The notes under the pieces: generated by a model
The model's database searches: none
Told to the model about the DNA's origin: nothing
Seen by the model: only the letters and a program-made list of their open reading frames with translations
Source: Variovorax ginsengisoli
GTDB lineage: Bacteria > Pseudomonadota > Gammaproteobacteria > Burkholderiales > Burkholderiaceae_C
Assembly (NCBI RefSeq): GCF_030486595.1
Contig: NZ_JAUJZH010000002.1
Location: forward strand, 186,001-250,000
Reading direction: 5' to 3'
Length of the DNA: 64,000 bases
In this document: piece after piece, positions 10,518-19,751 of the stretch
Layout: every line of letters starts with the position of its first letter
How positions within the stretch are numbered: the stretch's first letter is position 1
Program-made: the position numbers and the translations under genes

Positions 10518-12089
10518 TCAAGCCGCCGCGAGGTGGCCGCGCGTGAAAGCCTCCTCGAAGATCGAGTAGCCCGACCAGTCGGCATGGGCGAAGGCCAGCC
10601 GGCCGGCCTGCACGCGCGCCGGCGCGCCCATGCGCGCCAGCCAGCCGGGCGCCGGGATCGCCATCGCGTGGCCATGGCGCGTGATGTCGATCCGGGTCGC
10701 CAGTGCGGCGATGTCCGGATGCGGCAGCGACAGCTCGGCCAGCAGTTCGTCGCGCCAGGCGCTCCAGGGTCGCTCCAGCAGCTGGCGCCGGGCGTCGGGC
10801 CCATCCCAGCGGCTCGGGCCGAGCGGTCGGTACCAGGTCAGCACCGTGGCCCGCGGCGTCGGGTCGAGCGCCTGGTGCCCCGCATCGACATAGCCGAGCC
10901 CTGAGCTGCCGTGAACCACGTTGTCCCACGAGGGCGCCGCGCCCGGCCGATCGGCGAGCGCCGCGCGCAAATGCACGTTGGCCACCAGCCAGGGCGCGTA
11001 GCGCAAGGTCGCCGCCGCCTGCCGCAAGCGCTCGGGCGCAGCTTCCACCACCCGGGCGGCGATGAACGCCGGCAGCGCCACGATGCAGCGCTCGGCCTGC
11101 CAGCGCACCCGCGAGCCGTTGGCGACATCGACCGCATCGACTTCGACCCCATGGCGCGTCTCCTCGATGCGGGTCACGACCTGCCCGGTCCGGAGCCGGT
11201 CGCCGAGCGGCTGCGCGAGCCGCCGGGCCAGCCAGGCGTTGCCTTCGGGCCAGGTCAGCACCGCCTCGCGCTCGCCGTAGTCCTCGCCGGGCGCATGGAA
11301 GCCGTGCCGGCTGGCGAAATAGTGAATGCCGGCCCAGGCCGACACGTGGGCCAGGCCGGCGCCGTAGTCGTCGCGGCAGCAGTAGTCGAGGTACCAGCGC
11401 AGGTGCGCATCGGCGAAGCCCTCGCGCACCAGCCAGGTCTCGAAGGGCAGCGCGTCCAGCGCCAGCAGGGCGGGCGCAAGTTCGGAGCGCAAGGTCGGGA
11501 TCGAAAATCGCGCCTCGCGCCGCATCGCGTCCACGCGGGCAGCAAAACGACGGTAGGCCTCCAGCGTGCCGGTGCCCACGCCCTGCGTCGGCAGCAAGCC
11601 GTCCTGCCAGCTGCCTTGAAAGAACAGGCGCTCCTGCGGGCTGTGGCAGAGATGCCGCTCGTCGTAGGTCCAGCGGCCGGCCACGCGCCGGCGCAGGCCG
11701 AACTCCTCGAGCAGGTCCTGCACTTCGGGGGCCTGGTCGCCGGGCAACGGCAGGTAATGCGCGCCGAGCGGGCAGGCGATGCCCTGCAGTTCGCCGGCGC
11801 GGCTGTTGCCGCCGGCCGTGTCCTCGAGTTCGAGCAGCGCGAACTCCTCGATCCCCGCCAGGCGCAGGGCCCGCGCCGCCGCCAGACCCGCCACGCCGCC
11901 GCCCGCGATCACGACACGGGTTCGCCGGGTGGCATCGGGCGTAGCCTGCGCACCCAGCGCGCCGTCGCGCAGCGCGTGGCCGCGCCCGACGTCGATGCCC
12001 GTGAAACCGCCCTCGATGGCGGGCGCCGGCTCGCAGCCGGCGAGTGTCGCCGCCGCGGCGGCCGCGCCCAGGAACGCGCGCCGCCTCAT
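10518..12089 (-). CDS. Tat-exported lipoprotein flavin oxidoreductase (amine-oxidase-like fold)
   Basis: A 523-residue protein. It starts MRRRAFLGAAAAAATLAGC, with a twin-arginine motif followed by a lipobox at C19, so it should be exported folded and anchored to a membrane. RVVIAGGGVAGLAAARALRLAG at about residues 58-79 is the FAD dinucleotide-binding loop, followed by the second-shell LLELEDTAGGNSRA. The C-terminus resembles the FAD-closing segment of flavin amine oxidases and desaturases. The ATG at 12089 overlaps the stop of the upstream synthase gene (ATGA), fixing the start. Last gene of the 16388-to-10518 operon. Its fold includes known polyamine oxidases, and it follows a spermidine-synthase-like gene, so a polyamine substrate is plausible but unproven. 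Confidence 0.85.
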   Translation of the reverse strand: MRRRAFLGAAAAAATLAGCEPAPAIEGGFTGIDVGRGHALRDGALGAQATPDATRRTRVVIAGGGVAGLAAARALRLAGIEEFALLELEDTAGGNSRAGELQGIACPLGAHYLPLPGDQAPEVQDLLEEFGLRRRVAGRWTYDERHLCHSPQERLFFQGSWQDGLLPTQGVGTGTLEAYRRFAARVDAMRREARFSIPTLRSELAPALLALDALPFETWLVREGFADAHLRWYLDYCCRDDYGAGLAHVSAWAGIHYFASRHGFHAPGEDYGEREAVLTWPEGNAWLARRLAQPLGDRLRTGQVVTRIEETRHGVEVDAVDVANGSRVRWQAERCIVALPAFIAARVVEAAPERLRQAAATLRYAPWLVANVHLRAALADRPGAAPSWDNVVHGSSGLGYVDAGHQALDPTPRATVLTWYRPLGPSRWDGPDARRQLLERPWSAWRDELLAELSLPHPDIAALATRIDITRHGHAMAIPAPGWLARMGAPARVQAGRLAFAHADWSGYSIFEEAFTRGHLAAA

Positions 12090-13618
12090 CGCGTGCCCCA
12101 CTCGTGCTCATAGGTCGTCACGAGGATCTGGTTGGAGAGCCGGTTCACCTCGGTCGGAACCCGCGCCATGTCGCGCGGAAAGTCGAACAGCAGGGGCAAG
12201 GTCGCCACCGACAGGAAGCGCAGCCCCTCGGGCAATGCGTCGGGCATCCGGAACGGCCGCCGGCTGGCGACGATGTAGCCCCATTCGCCGAAGCTCGGCA
12301 CGTGCACGTGGTACGGCGTCGCGGTCAGGCCGACCGACTCGATGGTGGTCGCCACGGTCCAGAAGCTCTTGCGCGCCACCAGCGGCGAGGTGGTCTGGAC
12401 GACCGCATAGCCGCTCGCAGCCAGCCGCTGGTCGAGCAGCGCATAGAACGAACTGGTGTAGAGCTTGCCGATCGCGAAGTTGGTCGGATCGGGAAAGTCG
12501 ACCACGATGACATCGAAGACCTCGCCGGGCTGCTGCAGCCACTGGAAGGCATCTGTGTTGACGATCTTCAGCTTCGGCGACGCCAGCGAATGGCCGTTGA
12601 GCGCCGCCAGCGTCTCGTGATCGCAGAACAGCCGGGTCATGTTCGGATCGAGTTCCACCAAGGTCACGCTCTCGACCGAGGGGTACTTGAGGATCTCGCG
12701 CACCGCCATGCCGTCGCCGCCGCCCAGCACCGCCACCTTGCGCGGCGCGCCGTGCGCCGCCATCACAGGATGCACCAGCGCCTCGTGATAACGGTACTCG
12801 TCGCGCTCGGCGAACTGCAGGTTGCCGTTCAGGAACAGCCGATGCCCGGCGGCCCCGCGCGTGACCACGATGCGCTGGTAGGGCGAACTCTCGCTGAAGA
12901 CGATGCGGTCCTGGTAGAACTTGTCCTCGGCCAGCGTCGTGATGCGGTCCGCAAAGGCGAATGCCACCGCCAGTGCGGCGAGCGCCAGCGTGCAGGCCAG
13001 CGCATGGGCGCCGACGCGGCGCAACTCGTGCCGGAACAGCCAGAGCGCCCAGACCGCCACCGCCGCATTCATGAATCCGAACAGCAGCCCGGTGCGGATC
13101 ATGCCGAGCTGCGGCACCAGCAGCAGCGGGAAGGCGATCGACACCGCCAGCGCGCCCAGGTAGTCGAAGGTCAGGACCTGCGACACCAGGTCCTTGAGCG
13201 CCACATTGCGCCGCAGGATCCGCATCACCAGCGGGATCTCGAGCCCGACCAGCGTGCCGACCACCAGCACCAAGCCGTAGAGCAGCAGCCGGAAGGCGCC
13301 CGGCACGTAGGCGTTGGCGATGAACAGCAGCGCCGGCAGGGCACCGCCAACCAGCGCCACCATGAGCTCGATCCGCAGGAAGTGCGCCGGCAACTGGCGC
13401 TCGAAGTAGCGCGACAGCCAGGAGCCGACGCCCATCGCGAACAGGTAGGTGCCGATGATGGTGCTGAACTGAAGCACCGAATCGCCGAGCAGGTACGAAC
13501 TCAATGCCGCGGCACTGAGTTCGTACACCAGCCCGCAGGCCGCGACCACGAAGACGCTGGCGAGCAGCGCGATCTCGACCGGCCGCGGTCCTGCCCGCTC
13601 GACGGGCAGCGCCGACAA
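12086..13618 (-). CDS. Membrane-embedded spermidine-synthase-like aminopropyltransferase
   Basis: A 510-residue protein with an N-terminal membrane domain of about seven hydrophobic helices (roughly residues 10-230; e.g. IALLASVFVVAACGLVYELSA). It is fused to a soluble SpeE-type Rossmann domain with VAVLGGGDGMAVREIL and VELDPN for the nucleoside, NTDAFQWL and VIVVDFPDPTN. Soluble SpeE transfers aminopropyl from decarboxylated SAM to putrescine; in the membrane form the acceptor is unknown. The TTG at 13618 is chosen because GAGGGAG lies 8 bases upstream and a longer reading frame would run back over the DUF350 gene. Its stop overlaps the next start by four bases. Part of the five-gene operon. 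Confidence 0.88.
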   Translation of the reverse strand: MSALPVERAGPRPVEIALLASVFVVAACGLVYELSAAALSSYLLGDSVLQFSTIIGTYLFAMGVGSWLSRYFERQLPAHFLRIELMVALVGGALPALLFIANAYVPGAFRLLLYGLVLVVGTLVGLEIPLVMRILRRNVALKDLVSQVLTFDYLGALAVSIAFPLLLVPQLGMIRTGLLFGFMNAAVAVWALWLFRHELRRVGAHALACTLALAALAVAFAFADRITTLAEDKFYQDRIVFSESSPYQRIVVTRGAAGHRLFLNGNLQFAERDEYRYHEALVHPVMAAHGAPRKVAVLGGGDGMAVREILKYPSVESVTLVELDPNMTRLFCDHETLAALNGHSLASPKLKIVNTDAFQWLQQPGEVFDVIVVDFPDPTNFAIGKLYTSSFYALLDQRLAASGYAVVQTTSPLVARKSFWTVATTIESVGLTATPYHVHVPSFGEWGYIVASRRPFRMPDALPEGLRFLSVATLPLLFDFPRDMARVPTEVNRLSNQILVTTYEHEWGTR

Positions 13619-13629
13619 GGCCGTCTCCC

Positions 13630-13848
13630 TCAATGGATCGCCGCGGCGACGATGATGCAGATGCCGAGGCTCATCGCGGCCACCACCAGCCCGAGCGCCA
13701 TGTTCTGCTTCTCGACGATCTCCTGCCACAGGTCATAGGGCGTGAGCTTGTCGATCAGCAGGAAGGCCAGCCAGAAGACCGCCAGGCCGATCACCGCATA
13801 GATCAGCGATCCGAAGATCACGGCCGGCTTCAACCATTCAATTCCCAT
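13630..13848 (-). CDS. DUF350-family small membrane protein (YjfL-like)
   Basis: A 72-residue protein with two hydrophobic helices: IFGSLIYAVIGLAVFWLAFLL and the C-terminal ALGLVVAAMSLGICIIVAAAIH. Between them lies the charged DKLTPYDLWQEIVEKQNMA loop. The TPYDLWxEI...KN pattern is the recognisable DUF350 core, also seen in E. coli YjfL. Known genomic links of this family are to glutathionylspermidine-synthase-like and spermidine-synthase-like genes. It lies 11 bases before the synthase start and 24 bases after the DUF4178 gene. Molecular function unknown. Confidence 0.85.
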   Translation of the reverse strand: MGIEWLKPAVIFGSLIYAVIGLAVFWLAFLLIDKLTPYDLWQEIVEKQNMALGLVVAAMSLGICIIVAAAIH

Positions 13849-13872
13849 GATGAGAACCTCCGAAAAAAACGT

Positions 13873-15354
13873 TTACTTGTGGCCGCCGCCACTCGAATAG
13901 CCGCCGTACGAGCCGCCCGCGCTGCGCGAGCCGCCGGAGCCGCCCCCGCCGCTGCAGGTGCTCAGGATGATCAGCAGCACGATGATCACCACCACGATCA
14001 GCACGATGGTGCCGCAGCCCAGGCTCGACGCCGCGCTCACCGGCAGCACGTCGCTGCGCTTGAACATGTCCTTCTTGCGTTCGAGCTTGAACGCGGCCGC
14101 AACGGCCGCGCTGTCGATCCGGCTGCCGGACGACCAGGTCAGCTCGTTGGCCGAACGCTCCATCGACAGCAGCGCGCTGCCGTTGGCGAAGTCGCGGTTG
14201 AAAGTCTTCTGGCCGCGTTCGACCCGCCAGTAGAACTCGCCCGCCACGTAGCCGGTCTCGGCGTTGTAGGCGTACTGCTGTTGATAGACCTTGCCCAGGT
14301 AGGTCGCGCGGGCCCCGCTCTCGGCCATGGTGGGCGCGCCGGTGGTCGGCTTCACGAGGCTCCAGCCGTCTTCGGCATCGACCAGGAAGCTGAAGCCGCG
14401 CTTTTTGTTGTAGAGCAGGTACTCGCTCCAGCCGAAGTGCTCGTCGTCGCCGGGCGCCACGCCCATCCGGTGCTGGAAGCCGACCACCTGCCAGTCGGCA
14501 CCCTGCAGCTGGCCGATGCTGCCGAGCGCGATCAGCGGCTGCACCGGCTCGTGCTGGGCCGCATGCCGGACCTCGCCGCCGATGCCCTGCGAGAGGTCGA
14601 TGATCTCGTTGCACGACCGGCAGGTGACGCTCTTGCTGTCGACCAGGTTGACTGTCACCGGCGACCCGCAGTTCGGGCAATTGAAGCTGCGGCCCTTCTC
14701 GTCCTTGGCCGATTCGCTGCGCAGCCCGGTGAGCTGCAGGTCTTCGAGCCGCACCGAGCGGCCGAGGCAGGCGCCCGGCGGATCGGTGTCGTAGTCGAGG
14801 CTGAGCACCTGCCCCTGGTCGTTGCGAAGCTCCACCACCGCGAACGGACGGCCGAGCTCAGGCAACCGCGGCAGCTCGCCCTGGGCCGACACCAGCGCCA
14901 CCTGCTCGTTCGAGGCCACGGTGTAGGCCTGGCCATTGAAGGCGGTGGTCGCGCCGACGCGCAATTCGGCCGGCGGCGGCGCGGCGCGCTGCAGATCGAC
15001 CGGCAGCGCGAACACGAAGGCGCCGTTGTCCTCGCTCAGGACGCCGCTGCGGTCGCCGTCGAGTGCGGCGATCCATTCGGTCCAGCGGCCCCCGGCGTAG
15101 CTGTATTGCAGCCGGCCGACCAGGGTGAACGGCTGGTCGTCGATGCGGCCGGCCGCCAACAGCTGCAGCGGGCTGAAGTCGTCGAACAGCTCCGCCATCT
15201 TGCCCGTGCGCGCCAGCGTCTCGCCCTCGCGCACCACGGTGCTCTGGCAATAGGGGCAGACGGCGTGCGTCGACTGCGCCGATCGGAATTCGACCGGCGC
15301 ACCGCAACCGGGGCAGGGCGCGCGGTAGTAGCGCTGGCTGCCGCTTGCGCTCAC
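13873..15354 (-). CDS. Zinc-ribbon DUF4178-domain protein with C-terminal membrane anchor
   Basis: A 493-residue protein. Residues about 14-35 hold a first zinc ribbon (CPGCGAP...CPYCQS). A beta-rich domain follows (FTLVGRLQYSYAGGRWTEWIAAL), the DUF4178 core, then a second ribbon (NCPNCGSPV...CRSCNEII) and a second DUF4178-like copy (WQVVGFQHRMG...WSEYLLYN). Near the end is one hydrophobic segment (GCGTIVLIVVVIIVLLIIL) and a Gly/Ser-rich tail. The start is GTG at 15354, overlapping the SPFH stop as GTGA. The paired ribbon-domain repeat is visible by eye. It probably sits at the membrane face as the partner of the SPFH and DUF350 proteins; function unknown. Confidence 0.85.
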   Translation of the reverse strand: MSASGSQRYYRAPCPGCGAPVEFRSAQSTHAVCPYCQSTVVREGETLARTGKMAELFDDFSPLQLLAAGRIDDQPFTLVGRLQYSYAGGRWTEWIAALDGDRSGVLSEDNGAFVFALPVDLQRAAPPPAELRVGATTAFNGQAYTVASNEQVALVSAQGELPRLPELGRPFAVVELRNDQGQVLSLDYDTDPPGACLGRSVRLEDLQLTGLRSESAKDEKGRSFNCPNCGSPVTVNLVDSKSVTCRSCNEIIDLSQGIGGEVRHAAQHEPVQPLIALGSIGQLQGADWQVVGFQHRMGVAPGDDEHFGWSEYLLYNKKRGFSFLVDAEDGWSLVKPTTGAPTMAESGARATYLGKVYQQQYAYNAETGYVAGEFYWRVERGQKTFNRDFANGSALLSMERSANELTWSSGSRIDSAAVAAAFKLERKKDMFKRSDVLPVSAASSLGCGTIVLIVVVIIVLLIILSTCSGGGGSGGSRSAGGSYGGYSSGGGHK

Positions 15355-16388
15355 ACGAGCTTTTTCAGCAGCTCCGCCTTCTTGGCGTCGAATTCTTCCT
15401 GCGTGAGGATGCCCTTGGCCTTGAGTTCACCGAGCTTCTCGAGCGTGGTCATCACGTCGGCCGGATTCACCACGGCCACCGCCGGCTGCTGCTGCGCCGC
15501 GGCCGGCTGCGCCTGCAGCCCCTGCGACAAGTTCTGCGCCAGCACCTGGCCCAGCGCGACACCGGCGCCGAGGCCCATCGCGTCGCCCGCGATGCCGCCA
15601 CCGCCGCCCGTGCCTTCGGCGAACTTCGGGATCGCCTGGGCGGTCTGGTACTGCATGAACTTGCCCATGTCGTTGCCGACCATGCCCATGCCGATCTTCT
15701 GGTCGAGGACCTTCTGCAGTTCTTCGGGCAGCGAGACGTTCTGCACCGTGAGGGTCTCGAGCTGGATCCCGAGCTTCGCGAACTCGGGCACCAGCTGCTT
15801 GGCCAGCGCCTCGGCGAACTGGACCTGGTTGGCCGCCAGGTCGAGGAACGGCACCCCGCTGGCGGCGATCGCGTTGCTGATGTTCTGCAGCAGCAGGCCG
15901 CGCAGCTGGCCGTCGATGTCGGCCACCGTGTAGATCTCGCGCGTGCCCGATATCTCGGTGTGGAACAGCTTGGCGTCGCCGATGCGGAAGCTGTAGTTGC
16001 CGAAGGCGCGCAGCCGCACGGCGCCGAAGTCCTTGTCGCGCACCGTGATCGGTTGCGGCGTGCCCCACTTCTGGTCGACCTGCTGGCGGGTGCTGAAGAA
16101 ATAGACGTCGCTCTTGAAGGGCGACTCGAAGAGCTTGTCCCAGTTCTTGAGGTACGTCAGCACCGGCAGCGTCTGCGTCGTCAGCTTGTAGAGGCCAGGC
16201 CCGAAGACGTCGGCCACCTGGCCTTCGTTGACGAACACCGCCACCTGCGACTCGCGCACGGTCAGCGACGCACCGTTCTGGATCTCCATGTCGGCCATCG
16301 GGAAGCGCCAGGCCAGCGTGCCGTCGCCGGACTCGGTCCACTGAATGATGTCGATGAACTGCTTCTTGATGAAATCCATCAGCGCCAT
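15351..16388 (-). CDS. SPFH-domain protein with C-terminal SHOCT motif (virion-core-protein-like)
   Basis: A 345-residue protein, first gene of a five-gene operon. The SPFH/band-7-type core (about residues 1-230) starts MALMDFIKKQFIDIIQW and contains SLTVRESQVAVFVNEGQVADVFGPG, the pattern of the YdjI/virion-core branch. After a Gly-rich linker and a Gln/Ala-rich region comes a C-terminal SHOCT motif (LEKLGELKAKGILTQEEFDAKKAELL), a short oligomerisation or interaction helix pair. The ATG at 16388 has AGGAG just upstream. SPFH proteins form large membrane-associated rings; partners here are the DUF4178 and DUF350 proteins. No N-terminal transmembrane helix is obvious. Confidence 0.86.
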   Translation of the reverse strand: MALMDFIKKQFIDIIQWTESGDGTLAWRFPMADMEIQNGASLTVRESQVAVFVNEGQVADVFGPGLYKLTTQTLPVLTYLKNWDKLFESPFKSDVYFFSTRQQVDQKWGTPQPITVRDKDFGAVRLRAFGNYSFRIGDAKLFHTEISGTREIYTVADIDGQLRGLLLQNISNAIAASGVPFLDLAANQVQFAEALAKQLVPEFAKLGIQLETLTVQNVSLPEELQKVLDQKIGMGMVGNDMGKFMQYQTAQAIPKFAEGTGGGGGIAGDAMGLGAGVALGQVLAQNLSQGLQAQPAAAQQQPAVAVVNPADVMTTLEKLGELKAKGILTQEEFDAKKAELLKKLV

Positions 16389-16440
16389 GCCGGCTCCTCG
16401 TCGAAGGGTGTTTCCATGGCGGCATATTGCCACAGCGTCC

Positions 16441-16662
16441 AAGGGACAACCCTGGGGACAGTTCCGGCACAACCAGGCACTTGTCCACAGGCCGACGGCC
16501 CGGCCCGAAGTTGTTCGCCTCGGCGCGACAGCAGCGAAGCGCGGCTGCGCACAGCCAGCGGGCTATCGCAAGTGCTTGTCGTACAACGAAAAAATGCGCC
16601 TGTCCACAGCGCAGGCGCGCCCTTACTACTACTACTAATTTAAATAAGAAGAATAAGAAGAA
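16441..16662 (+). other. Second oriC-like element (DnaA boxes, TAC trios, AT-rich tract) upstream of maeB
   Basis: This 403-base gene-free region holds, in order: TGGGGACAGTTCCGGCACAA (16453-16472); a DnaA-box-like TTGTCCACA (16481-16489); CCGAAGTTGT (16505); a box-like CTGTCCACA (16600-16608); four TAC triplets ending in TAA (16624-16638); and an AT-rich tract with a tandem AATAAGAAG repeat (16643-16660). All these appear in the same order and almost the same spacing in the dnaA-dnaN region at 50606-50822. Read on the other strand the TAC run is the TAG repeat of a DnaA-trio. Genes diverge from here as they do from dnaA. Whether it fires, titrates DnaA or is a relic cannot be told from sequence. 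Confidence 0.8.
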
Positions 16663-16791
16663 AAGATAGCAACAGCCGTTTTCCGTCTTTGGCCGAGCCG
16701 GGCGATCCAGAGCCGTGCGCGCCGCAGGGCGTTGGCATCGAGGTCTACAATCGGCGCCCTTTACAAGAAGCGTCCTAGGAGGCACGGCCCA

Positions 16792-19131
16792 ATGTCCGAT
16801 TCGACTTCGCAGATCCCCACGCCCGAAGACAAGCGCGCCGAACTGCGCCGCGCCGCGCTCGAGTACCACGAGCATCCGGTCCCGGGCAAGATCTCGATCG
16901 CGGCCACCAAGCAGATGGTCAACCAGCGCGACCTCGCACTGGCCTACTCGCCCGGCGTGGCGGCCCCCTGCGAAGAGATCGTCAAGGACCCGGTCAACGC
17001 CTTCAAGTACACGGCGCGCGGCAACCTGGTCGGCGTCATCACCAACGGCACCGCCGTGCTCGGCCTCGGCGACATCGGGCCGCTGGCCTCCAAGCCGGTG
17101 ATGGAAGGCAAGGGCGTGCTGTTCAAGAAGTTCGCTGGCGTCGACGTCTTCGACATCGAGATCGACGAGAAGGACCCGGCCAAGCTGGTCGAGGTGATCG
17201 CAGCGCTGGAGCCGACCTTCGGCGCCATCAACCTCGAGGACATCAAGGCCCCCGACTGCTTCTACGTCGAGCGCGAGCTGCGCAAGCGCATGAAGATCCC
17301 GGTCTTCCACGACGACCAGCACGGCACCGCGATCACGGTGGCGGCCGCGATGCTCAACGGCCTGAAAGTGGTCGGCAAGGACATCGGCCAGGTCAAGCTG
17401 GTCACCTCGGGCGCGGGTGCCGCGGCGCTGGCCTGCCTGAACCTGCTGCTGAAGGTCGGGCTGAAGCGCGAGAACGTCTTCGTGACCGACCTCGCCGGCG
17501 TGGTCTACGAAGGCCGTACCGAGCTGATGGACGACGACAAGCGCCAGTACATGCAGAAGACCGACGCCCGCAGCCTGAACGACATCATCGAGGGCGCCGA
17601 CGTCTTCCTCGGCCTGTCGGCCGGCGGCGTGCTGAAGCCCGCCATGGTCGCCAAGATGGCGGCCAAGCCCGTGATCTTCGCGCTCGCCAACCCGAGCCCC
17701 GAGATCGCGCCGGAAGACGCGCACGCGGTGCGCGACGACGTGGTCATGGCCACCGGGCGCACCGACTACCCGAACCAGGTCAACAACGTCCTGTGCTTCC
17801 CCTACATCTTCCGCGGCGCGCTGGACTGCGGCGCCACCACCATCACCGACGAGATGGAAGTCGCGGCCGTGCATGCCATCGCCGAGCTGGCGCAGGCCGA
17901 GCAGAGCGAGCGCGTGGCGGCGGCGTATGCGGGCGAGAAGCTCAGCTTCGGGCCCGAGTACCTGATCCCGAAGCCCTTCGACCCGCGGCTCATGATGAAG
18001 ATTGCGCCCGCAGTCGCCAAGGCCGCGGCCGACAGCGGCGTGGCGCTGCGCCCGATCACCGACCTCGACGCCTACCGCGACAAGCTGCAGACCTTCGTCT
18101 ACACCTCCGGCAGCATGATGAAGCCGATCTTCGATGCCGCCAAGCGGGCGCCGAAGAAGCGTGTCGCCTTCAGCGAAGGCGAGGAAGAGCGCGTGCTGCG
18201 GGCGGCCCAGATCGTGGTCGACGAAGGCATCGCCCGGCCGACCTTGATCGGCCGGCCGGCGATCATCGCCCAGCGGATCGAGAAGTTCGGGTTGCGGCTC
18301 AAGGAAGAACTCGACTACGACGTCGTCAACGTCGAGCAGGATCATCGTTACCGCGACTTCTGGCAGACCTACCACCGGATGACCGAGCGCAAGGGCACGA
18401 CGGTGCAGACCGCCAAGATCGAGATGCGCCGCCGGCTGACCCTGATCGGCTCGATGCTGCTGCACAAGGGCGAGGTCGATGGCCTCATCTGCGGCACCTG
18501 GGGCACGACGGCGATCCACCTGCACCACATCGACCAGGTGATCGGCAAGCGCCCCGGCGGCTGCGCCAGCACGCCGCAGGACCTGCCGATCTACGCCTGC
18601 ATGAACGGCCTGCTGTTGCCGGACCGCCAGGTGTTTCTGGTCGACACCCACGTCAACTACGACCCGACGCCCGAGGAACTGACCGAAATCACCACGATGG
18701 CGGCCGAGGAAATGATGCGCTTCGGCCTGAAACCGAAGGCGGCGCTGCTGTCGCATTCGAATTTCGGCACCAGCAACCAGCCCAGCGCGGTCAAGATGCG
18801 GCGCACGCTCGACCTGCTGCGGGTCCAGGCACCCTGGCTGGAAGTCGACGGCGAAATGCACGGCGACGTTGCGCTCGATGGCAAGCAGCGCGCGCAGGTC
18901 ATGCCGCACAGCGCCCTGGCCGGCAACGCAAACCTGCTGGTGTTCCCGAACATCGACGCCGCCAACATCTCCTACAACCTGCTGAAGACCGCGGCCGGCG
19001 GCAACATCGCGATCGGCCCGGTTCTGCTGGGTGCGGCCAAACCCGTGCACATCCTGACGCCCAGCGCTACGGTGCGCCGGATCGTGAATATGACAGCGCT
19101 GACCGTGGCGGATGCCAACGCCGACCGATAA
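16792..19131 (+). CDS. maeB: NADP-dependent malic enzyme, MaeB type (malic + phosphotransacetylase-like domains)
   Basis: A 779-residue two-domain protein. The N-terminal malic-enzyme part (about 1-430) has [10 protein letters not shown], the Tyr of [16 protein letters not shown], and an NAD(P) loop [17 protein letters not shown]. The C-terminal part (about 440-779) is the phosphate-acetyltransferase-like domain ([35 protein letters not shown]), which regulates activity in MaeB proteins. The enzyme oxidatively decarboxylates malate to pyruvate, giving NADPH. AGGAGG at 16777-16782 lies 9 bases before the ATG at 16792; an in-frame extension upstream is non-conserved. Its leader carries the oriC-like element, so initiation complexes there could affect its transcription. 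Confidence 0.95.
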   Translation: MSDSTSQIPTPEDKRAELRRAALEYHEHPVPGKISIAATKQMVNQRDLALAYSPGVAAPCEEIVKDPVNAFKYTARGNLVGVITNGTAVLGLGDIGPLASKPVMEGKGVLFKKFAGVDVFDIEIDEKDPAKLVEVIAALEPTFGAINLEDIKAPDCFYVERELRKRMKIPVFHDDQHGTAITVAAAMLNGLKVVGKDIGQVKLVTSGAGAAALACLNLLLKVGLKRENVFVTDLAGVVYEGRTELMDDDKRQYMQKTDARSLNDIIEGADVFLGLSAGGVLKPAMVAKMAAKPVIFALANPSPEIAPEDAHAVRDDVVMATGRTDYPNQVNNVLCFPYIFRGALDCGATTITDEMEVAAVHAIAELAQAEQSERVAAAYAGEKLSFGPEYLIPKPFDPRLMMKIAPAVAKAAADSGVALRPITDLDAYRDKLQTFVYTSGSMMKPIFDAAKRAPKKRVAFSEGEEERVLRAAQIVVDEGIARPTLIGRPAIIAQRIEKFGLRLKEELDYDVVNVEQDHRYRDFWQTYHRMTERKGTTVQTAKIEMRRRLTLIGSMLLHKGEVDGLICGTWGTTAIHLHHIDQVIGKRPGGCASTPQDLPIYACMNGLLLPDRQVFLVDTHVNYDPTPEELTEITTMAAEEMMRFGLKPKAALLSHSNFGTSNQPSAVKMRRTLDLLRVQAPWLEVDGEMHGDVALDGKQRAQVMPHSALAGNANLLVFPNIDAANISYNLLKTAAGGNIAIGPVLLGAAKPVHILTPSATVRRIVNMTALTVADANADR

Positions 19132-19143
19132 GCCGCCTGTCGA

Positions 19144-19206
19144 TAGCGATCGCTAACTTCAAAACGGTCGCTTGCACCTGACGCCTGCTCAAAGATTGAG
19201 CAGGCG
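19144..19206. repeat. Palindrome and stem-loop after maeB
   Basis: TAGCGATCGCTA at 19144-19155 is a perfect 12-base palindrome. Farther on, CGCCTGCTCAA (19182-19192) and TTGAGCAGGCG (19196-19206) form a perfect 11-bp stem with an AGA loop, but no U-run follows. The stem may act as a weak or Rho-assisted terminator for maeB. The rest of the gap to 19337 holds nothing I can name. Confidence 0.4.
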
Positions 19207-19337
19207 CTTGCTATTTGCGCGTCCCTGGTGCACACTTGCGGGCTTGAATTTGCGGGTTAACCCCAAGGTGCACTGCAAAGTGTGTCCTGGTCGGTCGACC
19301 CCCGGTTCGGTTCTCGCTCTATTCCTTCTGGTGCTCC

Positions 19338-19751
19338 ATGGCGGCTTACGCCTCGATCTCGTCCCCGGTTTCCAAGTTTGCGCTCACCAGCGTCCTGCTG
19401 GTGGCGCTGACGGCGGGAGCCCAGGCTCGCGAATGGTTCGGCACCGGCGCCGGCATGCCGGCACAGGAAACGGTCGCGCTGGCCGAACTGCCGGTGCAAG
19501 GCCAGCGTACCTACGGGGCCATTTTGAACGGTGGTCCTTTCCGGCACGAAAAAGACGGCACGGTGTTCGGCAACCGCGAACGCCTCTTGCCGCAGGAACG
19601 GCGAGGCCACTACCGAGAATACACGGTCGATACGCCCGGTTCGCGTGATCGTGGCGCCAGGCGCATCGTCTGTGGAGGCGAGCGCACGGCGCCATCGGCC
19701 TGCTGGTATACGGCAGACCATTACGCGAGCTTTCGGCGGATCGTGCCATGA
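19338..19751 (+). CDS. Secreted guanyl-specific ribonuclease (barnase/RNase Sa type)
   Basis: A 137-residue protein with a cleavable signal peptide ending at AGAQA (about residue 30). The mature part has the microbial RNase N1/T1 layout. There is a substrate loop FGNRERLLPQ (77-86), the general base E94 in HYREYTVDTPGSRDRGARRI, the phosphate-binding arginine R108/R109, and the general acid H128 in YTADHYASFRRI. Length and motif order fit the Sa/barnase group. It overlaps by four bases (ATGA) a barstar-type gene, the classic nuclease-inhibitor arrangement. The nuclease is likely exported to attack or scavenge, with the inhibitor protecting the cytoplasm. All three catalytic residues appear present. 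Confidence 0.9.
   Translation: MAAYASISSPVSKFALTSVLLVALTAGAQAREWFGTGAGMPAQETVALAELPVQGQRTYGAILNGGPFRHEKDGTVFGNRERLLPQERRGHYREYTVDTPGSRDRGARRIVCGGERTAPSACWYTADHYASFRRIVP

Noticed and set aside
15427..19050. A 1200-codon minus-strand frame across maeB and the SPFH gene
   Set aside because: Shadow of the two real genes, one of them on the opposite strand; no domain is visible and it crosses the oriC-like element.
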